Part shown: positions 1 through 5,850 of the stretch, one piece after another
How the letters are laid out: each line of letters starts with the position of its first letter
Position numbering within the stretch: the first letter of the stretch is position 1
DNA from: a bacterium
Lineage (GTDB): Bacteria > Chloroflexota > Dormibacteria > UBA8260 > Bog-877
Direction: 5' to 3'
Length of the DNA stretch: 10,069 bases
NCBI GenBank assembly: GCA_021817185.1
Contig: JAKAVU010000083.1
Span: 1-10,069 of the forward strand
Notes under the pieces: model-generated
Told to the model about the DNA's origin: nothing
Seen by the model: the letters and a program-made list of their open reading frames with translations, nothing else
Databases searched by the model: none
Translations under genes and position numbers: made by a program

Positions 1-1
1 C

Positions 2-345
2 CTTGACCACGTCCATCACCGAGCCGCGGCCGGGTCGTGGAGCGCGGCGGAAGAATTGTTGGCAGCGTGTCCCATCGCCCGGGGTGCCCGGATACGCCTC
101 CTGCTGCGTGCAGGACTAGACGGCAGCACGGCCTGGCGAGTCCTTGGCCTCCTGACCGGCCATGGGTGCCACGCCGTCTGGCCCGACGACATCGGCCACG
201 ACTCGATCGACCCAAGCCGGGTGCTCGGCCACGCCCAGGTCACCGACTCCTACTCGTATGCCCTTGCCCGCGAGACTTTTCCTCATCCGTCCGCCCGTCC
301 CATCCCGACCCTCGACGGGTCGGTCGAAGGACAACCGGTCCGGTA
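2..345 (+). pseudogene. Broken VapC-like PIN-domain toxin, paralogue of the toxin at 2343-2741; 5' end cut by window edge
   Basis: The frame starting at base 2 is open from the window edge. Its first 90 codons align with residues 16-105 of the PIN toxin at 2343-2741 with no gap, at a constant offset of 2386 bp. By hand count about 60 of 90 residues match. Shared landmarks include the DHVHH segment, the CPI segment, WPDD, SRVLGH and the third acidic PIN position in VTD. Just after ALAR (about base 271) the similarity collapses. The last acidic motif (TFDRG in the paralogue) survives at best as a doubtful TLDG, and the natural stop is gone, so the frame runs on to 796 antisense to the next toxin gene. 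The equivalent of the second acidic position is Arg. These losses make an active metal-dependent RNase unlikely. The start and any partner antitoxin would lie left of the window. Confidence 0.75.
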
Positions 346-405
346 CCCGCCTACGGTCCGGAACGGGCTCCTCCGGGGCATCGACAAAGGACGCCCCTCC
401 TTCGG

Positions 406-810
406 TCACACTCGGACTATCTCCAGTCCCAGCATCCCCTCCAGCAGGTCGAAGTCCAGGTCCTGGGTAACCAGGGGGAGTCCGTGCGCGACAGCCGTGG
501 CCGCGATCCAAAGGTCGTTCACATTGACCCGGCGACCAAGATCGGCAAGGTGGACCCGCAGCCGGGCCCACGCCAGCGCCACGCGCTCCTCCGCGGGCAG
601 GACTTCCATGTCTCGGGCCAAGTCAAGGGTCGCCATTCGTAGGGCACGGGTCTTCAAATCGACCGCTGCCAGCACCCCTGCCTCCAGCTCTGCCAGCGTC
701 ACAACCGAGATCGCCGACTCGTCGGGCAACCGCTCAACATCCAGGGCCCGACCTGACTCGTTGGCGATGAAAACGCCGGTGTCCAGGATCCCCTGAGCCG
801 GCCTGGTCAC
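406..810 (-). CDS. vapC: VapC-family PIN-domain ribonuclease toxin
   Basis: A 134-residue protein, the usual length for a single PIN domain. All four acidic residues expected at the Mg2+ site are present: D10 in ILDTGVF, E41 in TLAELEAG, D99 in NDLWIAATA and D117 in TQDLDFD. The family cuts RNA, often tRNA or rRNA, and is neutralised by a partner antitoxin; the target here cannot be predicted. The GTG start at 810-808 overlaps the TGA of the antitoxin upstream by 4 bp, the usual translational coupling of such pairs. Its 3' end faces the broken plus-strand toxin at the window edge. PIN subfamily and target remain open, but the toxin assignment is firm because of the complete active site and the antitoxin partner. 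Confidence 0.93.
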   Translation of the reverse strand: MTRPAQGILDTGVFIANESGRALDVERLPDESAISVVTLAELEAGVLAAVDLKTRALRMATLDLARDMEVLPAEERVALAWARLRVHLADLGRRVNVNDLWIAATAVAHGLPLVTQDLDFDLLEGMLGLEIVRV

Positions 811-1067
811 CTGATCGGCCCCAGGTCGTCAGTGGTCCCGCCCGCCAGCTGGGCCAGGTCCGCTCGGAGGCCAGGATCCGCTTGACTGCTGGGCAACCGC
901 CGAATCAGCTCAGCGCGCGGGAACCAGCGCTGCTGACGCCGCCGCAATGGCACCAGCTCTGCCACCGCTCGTCCCCGAACCGTGATGATGACCTCCTCCC
1001 CCTCTTCGACGCGCCGCAGGAGCCCGGCTGTGTCGTTGCGCAACTCCCGAGAGGCCACCTGTCCCAC
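807..1067 (-). CDS. vapB: Phd/YefM-type antitoxin (VapB) of the 406-810 toxin
   Basis: An 86-residue antitoxin if translation starts at GTG 1067. The N-terminal 40 residues read as a Phd/YefM DNA-binding fold: VASRELRN at residues 4-11, LLRRVEEGEEV at 16-26, then ITVRGRAVAELVPL. The basic, Trp-containing C-terminal half would be the toxin-binding tail. The frame is open to a GTG at 1094, which would add nine residues (total 95). I prefer 1067 because the resulting MGQVASRELRN is the usual N-terminus of the family and because a TANNNT box (TACGCT, 1079-1074 on the minus strand) sits exactly 6 nt upstream, the spacing expected for a leaderless message. No Shine-Dalgarno sequence precedes 1067. 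The 4-bp overlap with the toxin suggests one transcript; such antitoxins normally repress their own operon. Confidence 0.9.
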   Translation of the reverse strand: MGQVASRELRNDTAGLLRRVEEGEEVIITVRGRAVAELVPLRRRQQRWFPRAELIRRLPSSQADPGLRADLAQLAGGTTDDLGPIR

Positions 1068-1073
1068 CCCAGA

Positions 1074-1092
1074 AGCGTAGCAGATACGTAGC
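1074..1092 (-). promoter_or_regulatory. Putative vapB promoter -10 box with overlapping 11-bp-spaced direct repeat (operator candidate)
   Basis: On the minus strand TACGCT (1079-1074) fits the TANNNT -10 pattern and ends 6 nt before the GTG at 1067, so transcription could begin at the start codon. Overlapping it are two copies of the hexamer GCTACG (plus-strand CGTAGC at 1076-1081 and 1087-1092) whose starts are 11 bp apart, about one helical turn. That geometry suits two antitoxin dimers binding one face of the DNA. I found no convincing -35 box. Confidence 0.45.
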
Positions 1093-1297
1093 ACACATTG
1101 AGCGCTCCCTGGACCAGTTTGTCAGCTCGCCTCAGGCCGGTCCTCGGCAACGAGCTTGGGGTCGGCCCCCGCAACACCTCAACGCCGGCCAGATTGAGGC
1201 CAGCCATGGGCAGCGACAAGCGAGCCACGACCGGTTGCGGATCCGGGCCGAAGGCCGTCACCGCAAGCTGATCGGCCGGCCCGCGCGACCACCGCGA
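1093..1297. other. Intergenic gap between vapB and the TPR gene, no supportable gene
   Basis: About 200 bp upstream of vapB and downstream of the TPR gene stop codon. A minus-strand frame (1261 down to 905) runs through it in a different phase from vapB and has a fairly protein-like stretch (RLSLPMAGLNLAGVEVL). It matches no family I recognise, overlaps the antitoxin out of frame, and has no ribosome binding site, so I do not call it a gene. No terminator-like hairpin with a T tract was seen. Confidence 0.5.
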
Positions 1298-2083
1298 TCA
1301 GCGATAGCCCTCCCAGGCACTTCCGGCCCGCACCTGGCCCAGATTGAATCGGGCTCCCTGCGCGTCCGCCGGATTCATCCACAGCATGGTGTTGAAAACC
1401 GATTCCGCCTCCTGCGTCCGCCCAAGGCGCCAGAGGCACAGGCCCATTCCGTGGAGGGATCGCAGGAACGGCCGGTTGTCGACCAGACCCCAGGGAAGCA
1501 GGCCGGGGTATCGCCCCGGCAGGGCGAGCTCACCGATCGCCGTGCCCGTCTGGTAGTGGACCAGCGCGCCGGCCGGGTTGTGGTCGAATACCAGGTTCCC
1601 GAGGTGGACGTGGGCGTCGATGCAGCGCCGGTCCTGGGCCAGCCTCTCTCGGAGCACGTCACGGGCCTCACGGCGGTGGCCGGCTCTGGCCAGCTTGACA
1701 CTGAGGATGATCCCGTCTTCGGGATCTCTGGGGTCGGATCCCGGAAGTACCTGCTCCATCTCGCACTCCGGCCGTGCTCCGGCCTCGATGATCTCCTCGA
1801 AGTCCGCCTCCAGCTCGTCGCCAGACTCGCCCCAGTACTCATTCTCGGGTCTCCACATCCTGATGAACTGAAGCCGCAGGGGATGGGCTCCAAGTTGCTG
1901 GATCAGGTGAGCGGCGCGCGCACGCTCGGGCACTGTCCGCAGCGGATATGCCCACCCCTTCACTGCCTTCCCACGGCGGTCCGCAACCGGCTGACGCATT
2001 CCCTTCACTCTCGCCCAGCGGCGGTACGCCCCCCAACCAGTGAGGATGACCAACCTGCGCCACCAGCCCTCGCGCGCCTCCAT
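1298..2083 (-). CDS. TPR-repeat protein, function unknown
   Basis: A 261-residue soluble protein; no signal peptide or membrane span is visible. The N-terminal 60 residues are rich in Arg, Lys and Trp. The C-terminal half carries tetratricopeptide-like helical pairs: about 124-156 (ARAGHRREARDVLRERL), 153-186 (a sequence following IDAHVHLGNL), and 205-238 (GLCLWRLGRTQEAESVF, followed by a MLWMNP segment). TPR domains bind protein partners, so a scaffold or adaptor role is likely, but no partner is evident. The ATG at 2083 has no Shine-Dalgarno sequence and lies only 32 bp from the divergent antitoxin start at 2116. In-frame alternatives are GTG 2008 and ATG 1999. Isolated on the minus strand between two toxin-antitoxin modules, it may share promoter DNA with the second module. 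Confidence 0.8.
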   Translation of the reverse strand: MEAREGWWRRLVILTGWGAYRRWARVKGMRQPVADRRGKAVKGWAYPLRTVPERARAAHLIQQLGAHPLRLQFIRMWRPENEYWGESGDELEADFEEIIEAGARPECEMEQVLPGSDPRDPEDGIILSVKLARAGHRREARDVLRERLAQDRRCIDAHVHLGNLVFDHNPAGALVHYQTGTAIGELALPGRYPGLLPWGLVDNRPFLRSLHGMGLCLWRLGRTQEAESVFNTMLWMNPADAQGARFNLGQVRAGSAWEGYR

Positions 2084-2103
2084 TTTGAGTTGGCATCAAG
2101 ATG

Positions 2104-2109
2104 TATGAT
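2104..2109 (+). promoter_or_regulatory. Putative -10 box of a leaderless vapB message
   Basis: TATGAT differs from the TATAAT consensus at one position and ends exactly 6 nt before the ATG at 2116, so the first transcribed base would be the A of the start codon. This favours 2116 over the in-frame ATG at 2101, which would lie upstream of the transcript. Possible -35 words (TTGAGT at 2085-2090, TTGGCA at 2090-2095) are too close for a normal 16-18 bp spacer, so the -35 is weak or absent. Confidence 0.5.
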
Positions 2110-2115
2110 GCGCTG

Positions 2116-2346
2116 ATGCGGACCACCCTGAACCTTCCCGAGGACCTTCACCGCGTTGCCACATCCATGGCGCGCGACCGCGATCAGAGTCTGAGTCAGA
2201 TCGTGAGCGAGCTGCTGCGCAAGGCACTCGGCCCCGAGGTTGACGGCGAGCAGGTCGCCCAAGACCCCGCGACCGGGCTGCCTGCGGTCCATCTCGGCCA
2301 TCCAGTGACCACCGAGATGGTACGGGCCGCTACCGACGAGGAGTGA
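2116..2346 (+). CDS. vapB: Ribbon-helix-helix (CopG/Arc-like) VapB antitoxin
   Basis: A 76-residue protein. The first 45 residues have the ribbon-helix-helix pattern: MRTTLNLPEDL as the DNA-contacting beta strand and turn, then a helix through SMARDRDQ and a second helix in SLSQIVSELLRKAL. The acidic C-terminal tail (ending TTEMVRAATDEE) is the expected toxin-binding part. An in-frame ATG at 2101 would add MYDAL, but MRTTLNL is the usual start of this family and the TATGAT box at 2104-2109 would exclude 2101 from the transcript. There is no Shine-Dalgarno sequence, consistent with leaderless initiation. The TGA overlaps the toxin GTG by 4 bp. Antitoxins of this group usually autorepress; here the operator would overlap the 32-bp gap shared with the divergent TPR gene. 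Confidence 0.9.
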   Translation: MRTTLNLPEDLHRVATSMARDRDQSLSQIVSELLRKALGPEVDGEQVAQDPATGLPAVHLGHPVTTEMVRAATDEE

Positions 2347-2741
2347 CTCACCTCCTCGACGGCAACGTCCTGGTTGCGCTGGTAGTCGTTGACCATGTCC
2401 ATCACCCCGCCGCGGCGCGGTGGTGGAGCGCTACGGAAGAGCCGTTCGCGACCTGTCCCATCACCCAGGGCGCCCTGATCCGCCTGCTCATGCGCCAAGG
2501 GCTAGACGGCACGACGTCCACGGGGGTCCTCGGGGTGCTGACCGGACATGCCCGTCACACCTTCTGGCCCGATGATGTCGGGTACGACGCGATCGACCTG
2601 AGCCGGGTCCTTGGCCACGGCCAGGTCACGGACTTCTACTTGGCCGCCCTGGCCCGGCGGCACCAGGCCAGGCTCGCCACCTTTGACCGCGGCCTGGCCA
2701 AGGACGCACCCGATGTCGCGACTCTGATCCCGGTCACCTGA
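2343..2741 (+). CDS. vapC: VapC PIN-domain toxin (mycobacterial-type PIN subfamily)
   Basis: A 132-residue single PIN domain starting at a GTG that overlaps the antitoxin TGA by 4 bp. Motifs are D6 in LLDGNVLVAL, DHVHH at 17-21, CPITQGALIRL at 38-48, WPDD at 75-78, D97 in VTDFYLAALA and D115 in TFDRGLA. The pattern resembles the PIN group common in Mycobacterium tuberculosis (TIGR00028, from memory). Q42 occupies the place where many PIN toxins have the second acidic residue. I recall Gln there in other members of this group, so it does not prove inactivity. D6, D97 and D115 remain. The protein is expected to be an RNase held inactive by the antitoxin just upstream. A truncated copy of this gene lies at the left window edge, so the locus has been duplicated. 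Confidence 0.92.
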   Translation: MTHLLDGNVLVALVVVDHVHHPAAARWWSATEEPFATCPITQGALIRLLMRQGLDGTTSTGVLGVLTGHARHTFWPDDVGYDAIDLSRVLGHGQVTDFYLAALARRHQARLATFDRGLAKDAPDVATLIPVT

Positions 2742-2831
2742 TCGCGGCAATGGCCCGGGGGTGGATGGCGATGGTTGGTCCGGGATCGCCAGACGCCAGA
2801 GGAGCCGCCAACCAGCTCCCGAGGTAGTCCA

Positions 2832-2855
2832 TTCGGGCCGCCGAATCAGGTTCGG
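2832..2855. repeat. Overlapping short hairpins sharing one arm
   Basis: TTCGG (2832-2836), CCGAA (2841-2845) and TTCGG (2851-2855) lie close together. The middle arm can pair with either neighbour: ATTCGG/CCGAAT with a 4-nt loop, or GCCGAA/TTCGGC with a 5-nt loop. The two folds exclude each other. In GC-rich DNA this may be chance; there is no downstream plus-strand gene for it to regulate. Confidence 0.4.
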
Positions 2856-3087
2856 CCCTTGAACCAACTGGCGGCGTCTTTTGGTGCCCGTCTCTTGGGA
2901 ACCGCACCCGTGCCCGGATCCGCCGGCCTCCCAGACCGGCCGTCTTCGCCGCTCCAGCGTCCGGTCCGTCCCTGGCTCGAACTGCTGCCACCTCCAATCG
3001 CCGGAGGTGATCACGGTCGCGTCGGCACGCTCTGTTGGTTGCTGATGGTCGGAGGTCCGGGAGGACCCAATTGGTAAAGCCCACCGC

Positions 3088-3180
3088 CTCATCGATTCCC
3101 GCCATCGACCTCGAGCGTGGCCCACCGGTGGTAAGCCAGGATGCCGACTACGACCAGATCTCCACTGGCCACCCGTCGGT
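3088..3180 (+). pseudogene. Relic of a PIN-domain (VapC) C-terminus
   Basis: From 3101 one frame reads AIDLERGPPVVSQDADYDQIS. The G-x-PVV-(S/T)QDADYD word is the hallmark of the last beta strand and fourth acidic residue of VapC toxins; compare GLPLVTQDLDFD in the toxin at 406-810. Just upstream, in the neighbouring frame, 3082-3099 reads AHRLIDS, resembling the LIAATA helix that carries the third acidic residue, so a one-base insertion near 3097-3101 would join the two halves. No start, N-terminal half or natural stop is visible. I read it as the eroded tail of a third plus-strand toxin. The short length limits certainty. Confidence 0.45.
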
Positions 3181-3285
3181 CCCTGCGCCGGAGGCGTACC
3201 GGGGGGAGCTGGAGCACGCCCCGACCAGAGGCTTGGCCCGCCTCAGGCACGAGCTCCGGCGCGGACCGGCCCGTTGTCGGCGCGC

Positions 3286-4206
3286 CTATCCCCGCGGCGA
3301 GGCATGCTCCGCCCGGCGTCGATCCACATCGCCAAGGAAGTCTCGGAGCCGGTCAAGGTAGGTGTGCTGCTCCTCCAGGAATGCCATGTGCGAGCTCAAC
3401 TCGAAGATGGCGAGTTCGGCGTGGGGAAGGGCGCGGGCGAGGTCAGCCATGTGCTCCGGGGTCGCCTCGTCGAACCTCCCGCACGTCACCAGGGTGGGCA
3501 CCGCGATCTTCGGCACCTGGTCGAGCACCTCCCAGTCTTGCAGGGCACCGGTCACCGGGCCGAACTCGCTGGGCCCCCACATCTGCGAGTAGACCTCGCT
3601 ACCGAGGCCGGCAAAGGTCCTCTCGACGCATTCGGGCCATGGTTCAAGGCGGCAGAGATGGCGGCGATAGAACTCCGCCACCGCTCCCTGGTACTCGGGG
3701 CAGCTGTAGAAGCCGGCTTGCTCATGCACGGCCAAAACCGTCTGGACCGCTTCCGGCAGGTCGGCTCGTAACCGCTGGGCATCCGCAACCCAGCGGGACA
3801 CGCTGGCCGGGGCGCTGCTGAGCACGAGGCCGGCCACGCCGCCAGGTGATCCGAGCATGTACCGCATGGCCAGCATCCCGCCCCAGGAGTTGCCGAAGAT
3901 GACCACGTCGGTCAAGCCCAGCGAGCTGCGGACCACCTCCAGCTCGTCGAGGAAGCGATCGACCGTCCACTGGGGCTTGCTGCCGTGGGTTGCGGAGCGA
4001 CCGCAGCCCAGCTGGTCATAGAAGATGACCGGGCGCTGGTCCACGAGTTCGGCGAGTGGCTCCAAGTAGTCGTGGGGCATGCCTGGCCCGCCATGCAGGC
4101 AGAGCAGGGGGATACCCGGACCATCGGCATCGTGGCGTTGAAACCAGACCGCACCATCGGGTACGTCGACCGTGCCCTCGACGACCCGCCTCACGGGAGT
4201 CTCCAT
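3286..4206 (-). CDS. Alpha/beta hydrolase, proline iminopeptidase family
   Basis: 306 residues, the normal length for the proline iminopeptidase branch of alpha/beta hydrolases. Visible features in order: HGGPG oxyanion-hole motif at 38-42, DQLGCGRS at 64-71, nucleophile elbow GNSWGG at 105-110 with Ser107, a cap region with MWGPSEF at 209-215 (the family's substrate-N-terminus region), catalytic Asp246 in GRFDEATP, and His273 in SSHMAF. Members release N-terminal proline or other residues from short peptides, though some act on amides or esters, so the exact substrate is open. No signal peptide, hence cytoplasmic. The ATG at 4206 fits the family N-terminus; only a weak GGCGG precedes it. It lies downstream of the amidohydrolase on the same strand, but 462 bp away, so co-transcription is uncertain. 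Confidence 0.92.
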   Translation of the reverse strand: METPVRRVVEGTVDVPDGAVWFQRHDADGPGIPLLCLHGGPGMPHDYLEPLAELVDQRPVIFYDQLGCGRSATHGSKPQWTVDRFLDELEVVRSSLGLTDVVIFGNSWGGMLAMRYMLGSPGGVAGLVLSSAPASVSRWVADAQRLRADLPEAVQTVLAVHEQAGFYSCPEYQGAVAEFYRRHLCRLEPWPECVERTFAGLGSEVYSQMWGPSEFGPVTGALQDWEVLDQVPKIAVPTLVTCGRFDEATPEHMADLARALPHAELAIFELSSHMAFLEEQHTYLDRLRDFLGDVDRRRAEHASPRG

Positions 4207-4668
4207 CGGGGCCGCCGTTCAGCGTCCAGGGAGCGCCGCTGCTGGGCTCTCCCGCCCACAGTCGTTGGTGGGCGACAGTGGCCGCCATCGCCAGACGGCC
4301 TGCGCCGGGGCAGGTCAGGGCCCAGGCCACGCCGTGGGCCGAAATCCCAGATGGTGCGGAGCCTGAAACATGGCTGGAGCACTGGCGGGGCGGCAGCGGC
4401 GGCCCACCATCCGAGCGGCTCGACAGGTAGCGGGTCACGTCCGGATAGCCCGGGAGGGTGGCATACGAGCAGCGCTCCGTCGGCCCTGTGGATGGCGCGC
4501 GGCGCCAGCGATGTACCGGAATCGGATGAGCTCCGCGTCATCCGCGCTGGTCCCCTGGGCGCGCGGTGCGAGCCTTGGCGGCCGACTCCCGCCTTCGAAC
4601 CCTCAGCCTCCGGCTGAGCTCAAATGCCCGACGATCCGGCCCGGGATGCCCGTCCGAGGGGGAACGGG
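4207..4668. other. 462-bp gap between hydrolase and amidohydrolase, possibly an eroded gene
   Basis: No intact gene can be supported. On the minus strand several phases contain short protein-like runs that do not connect: ADDAELIRFRYIAGAARH, then in another phase TLPGYPDVTRYLSS, then AWALTCPGAGRLAMAATVAHQRLW. This is what a frameshifted old coding sequence looks like, but I cannot name a family and high GC alone keeps frames open. The gap also holds a 7-bp hairpin at 4253-4274 (CGCCCAC/GTGGGCG, 8-nt loop) and another at 4602-4618. Confidence 0.5.
4602..4618. terminator. Perfect 7-bp hairpin downstream of the amidohydrolase
   Basis: CTCAGCC, a TCC loop, then GGCTGAG. It lies about 50 bp past the amidohydrolase stop on the minus strand. 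There is no T tract after it, so it could mark a weak or protein-assisted end, or simply be a stable RNA 3' structure. Confidence 0.35.
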
Positions 4669-5850
4669 TCACCAGCTGACGCGCCACACCCGCCACATCG
4701 CCTGCGGGTCCGAGAGGGGATCGCCGTGGACCAGGACAAAGTCCGCGGGACCACCCTCGTAGAGCCGTCCCGCCTCCGGTTCAGCAAGGAGCTGTCCCCC
4801 ATTGCAAGTTGCCGCCTGGATGGCATCGAACGGCGGTAAGCCCGCATCCACCAGGCACTCGATCTCCCACGCCAGCTGATTGGCCCGCAGTGAGCCCCCC
4901 CCGAAGTCGGTGCCGGTCGCGATCAGGACGCCGGCCCGGTGTGCCAGGCGGACCGAGTGTCGGGCCTGCTCCTGACGTGTGGCGATGGCCGCCATGCCCT
5001 CGGCCGAGGTGAAGCGCGGCTGGGAGGTGGTGGTGGCAAATGTCTTCCATGACTCCAGCACCGCCAGGGTCGACACCAGGGCCACCCCCTGAGCGGCCAT
5101 CAGTTGGACCACGTCCTCGTCAAGTTGGAAGCCGTGCTCGATGGCGGCCACGCCGCCCTCGACAGCCGCCCGGGCACCATCGACGGTGGTCGAATGGGCG
5201 GTCACCTTGGCTCCCCGAGCCGCCGCGGCGGTCACCAGGCGGCGGACCTCCGAGGAGGAGAACGGTGCTACATCCCGATCCGGGCCGTCCATGTACAGCT
5301 TGATCAGATCGGCCCCCTGGTCGAGCTGCCGCTCCCCGGCCGCCACCAGCTGATCGCCGTCATCCACCTCCACGGACCCGCCATCGGGCAGGGTGTCGCG
5401 CTTCATGATCCAGCTCCCCGCCGCGCGCACATGGGGATACCCCGGGCGCCCGCGCCAGGAGTCGCGCACCCTGAGGGAGACCGCGCGGCCATCCCGGGCC
5501 GGCGCTCCGACATCGCGGGCCCAGCGGACCCCCGCCTGCCGCAGCAGCCGGGCGTTGTCCTCGGCCGTCTGGATCAGCTGCTCCACCCGGTCTTGGGTGT
5601 GGCCGATCCAGTGGGAGCCACCAGGCAGCGTCAGGTGGCTGTGAGCGTCCACCATCCCGGCGACTGCGGTAGTCCCCCCCGCATCGATCAGCTCCACGTG
5701 CCCTCCGGGGTCCTCCTCGGAGTCGACCGGGCGAATCCAGCGGATCCGCTCGCCCTCAACCAGGATGCTGAAGCCCGGGGAGAGGGCGCGCGACTCCGGG
5801 TCGATCAGAGCCAGGTCCCGGTAGAGCGTGCTCCTCACCCGGCCGATCAT
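4669..5850 (-). CDS. Metal-dependent amidohydrolase (imidazolonepropionase/prolidase-like group)
   Basis: 393 residues from ATG 5850. The expected binuclear metal site of this amidohydrolase group is complete: H70 and H72 in VDAHSHL, K184 in ADLIKLYMDG (the carboxylated lysine position), H219 in VTAHS, H239 in IEHGF and D315 in ATGTDFGGG. The N-terminal 60 residues form the small beta-sandwich, and the C-terminal QAATCNGGQLL...PADFVLVHGDPL is the usual closing part of the fold. Relatives hydrolyse Xaa-Pro dipeptides, cyclic amides or other C-N bonds; the substrate is unknown. The frame extends to an ATG at 5994, adding 48 low-complexity residues, but family homology begins at the inner start, so I chose 5850. 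No signal peptide. No clear Shine-Dalgarno sequence; GTG 5838 is an alternative. A proline iminopeptidase-type gene follows downstream. Confidence 0.9.
   Translation of the reverse strand: MIGRVRSTLYRDLALIDPESRALSPGFSILVEGERIRWIRPVDSEEDPGGHVELIDAGGTTAVAGMVDAHSHLTLPGGSHWIGHTQDRVEQLIQTAEDNARLLRQAGVRWARDVGAPARDGRAVSLRVRDSWRGRPGYPHVRAAGSWIMKRDTLPDGGSVEVDDGDQLVAAGERQLDQGADLIKLYMDGPDRDVAPFSSSEVRRLVTAAAARGAKVTAHSTTVDGARAAVEGGVAAIEHGFQLDEDVVQLMAAQGVALVSTLAVLESWKTFATTTSQPRFTSAEGMAAIATRQEQARHSVRLAHRAGVLIATGTDFGGGSLRANQLAWEIECLVDAGLPPFDAIQAATCNGGQLLAEPEAGRLYEGGPADFVLVHGDPLSDPQAMWRVWRVSW

Larger units (their letters stand above)
2742..3285. other. 544-bp gap holding a PIN relic and hairpins but no intact gene
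   Basis: The stretch between the vapC stop and the end of the minus-strand hydrolase. Open frames exist in several phases, but none has recognisable family features, a convincing start or a ribosome binding site. It contains a 7-bp inverted repeat (TGGTTGG at 2772-2778 with CCAACCA at 2808-2814), a set of alternative short hairpins at 2832-2855, and a PIN-like C-terminal fragment at 3088-3180 described separately. No T-rich terminator follows the vapC stop codon. Confidence 0.6.

Noticed and set aside
37..796. Long plus-strand open frames through 37-642 and 56-796
   Set aside because: Beyond about 345 they are antisense to the well-supported VapC gene and have low-complexity, Arg/Pro/Ser-rich translations typical of GC-rich shadow frames. 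Only the first 90 codons or so of the frame starting at base 2 have homology support.
1235..2116. 293-codon plus-strand frame
   Set aside because: It lies antisense to the TPR gene, which has clear TPR helices. The plus-strand translation matches no family and mirrors the minus-strand codon pattern.
3035..3821. Plus-strand frames at 3035-3361, 3141-3821 and 3274-3771
   Set aside because: Mostly antisense to the proline iminopeptidase-like gene; only the short PIN-like motif at 3101-3163 has recognisable content.
4588..4624. tRNA-like words on the minus strand (GCTCAGCCGG followed by GGTTCGAA)
   Set aside because: They resemble D-arm and T-loop words but are only about ten bases apart, with no anticodon arm and no acceptor stem. 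The first is part of a simple hairpin. Not a tRNA or a credible attachment site.
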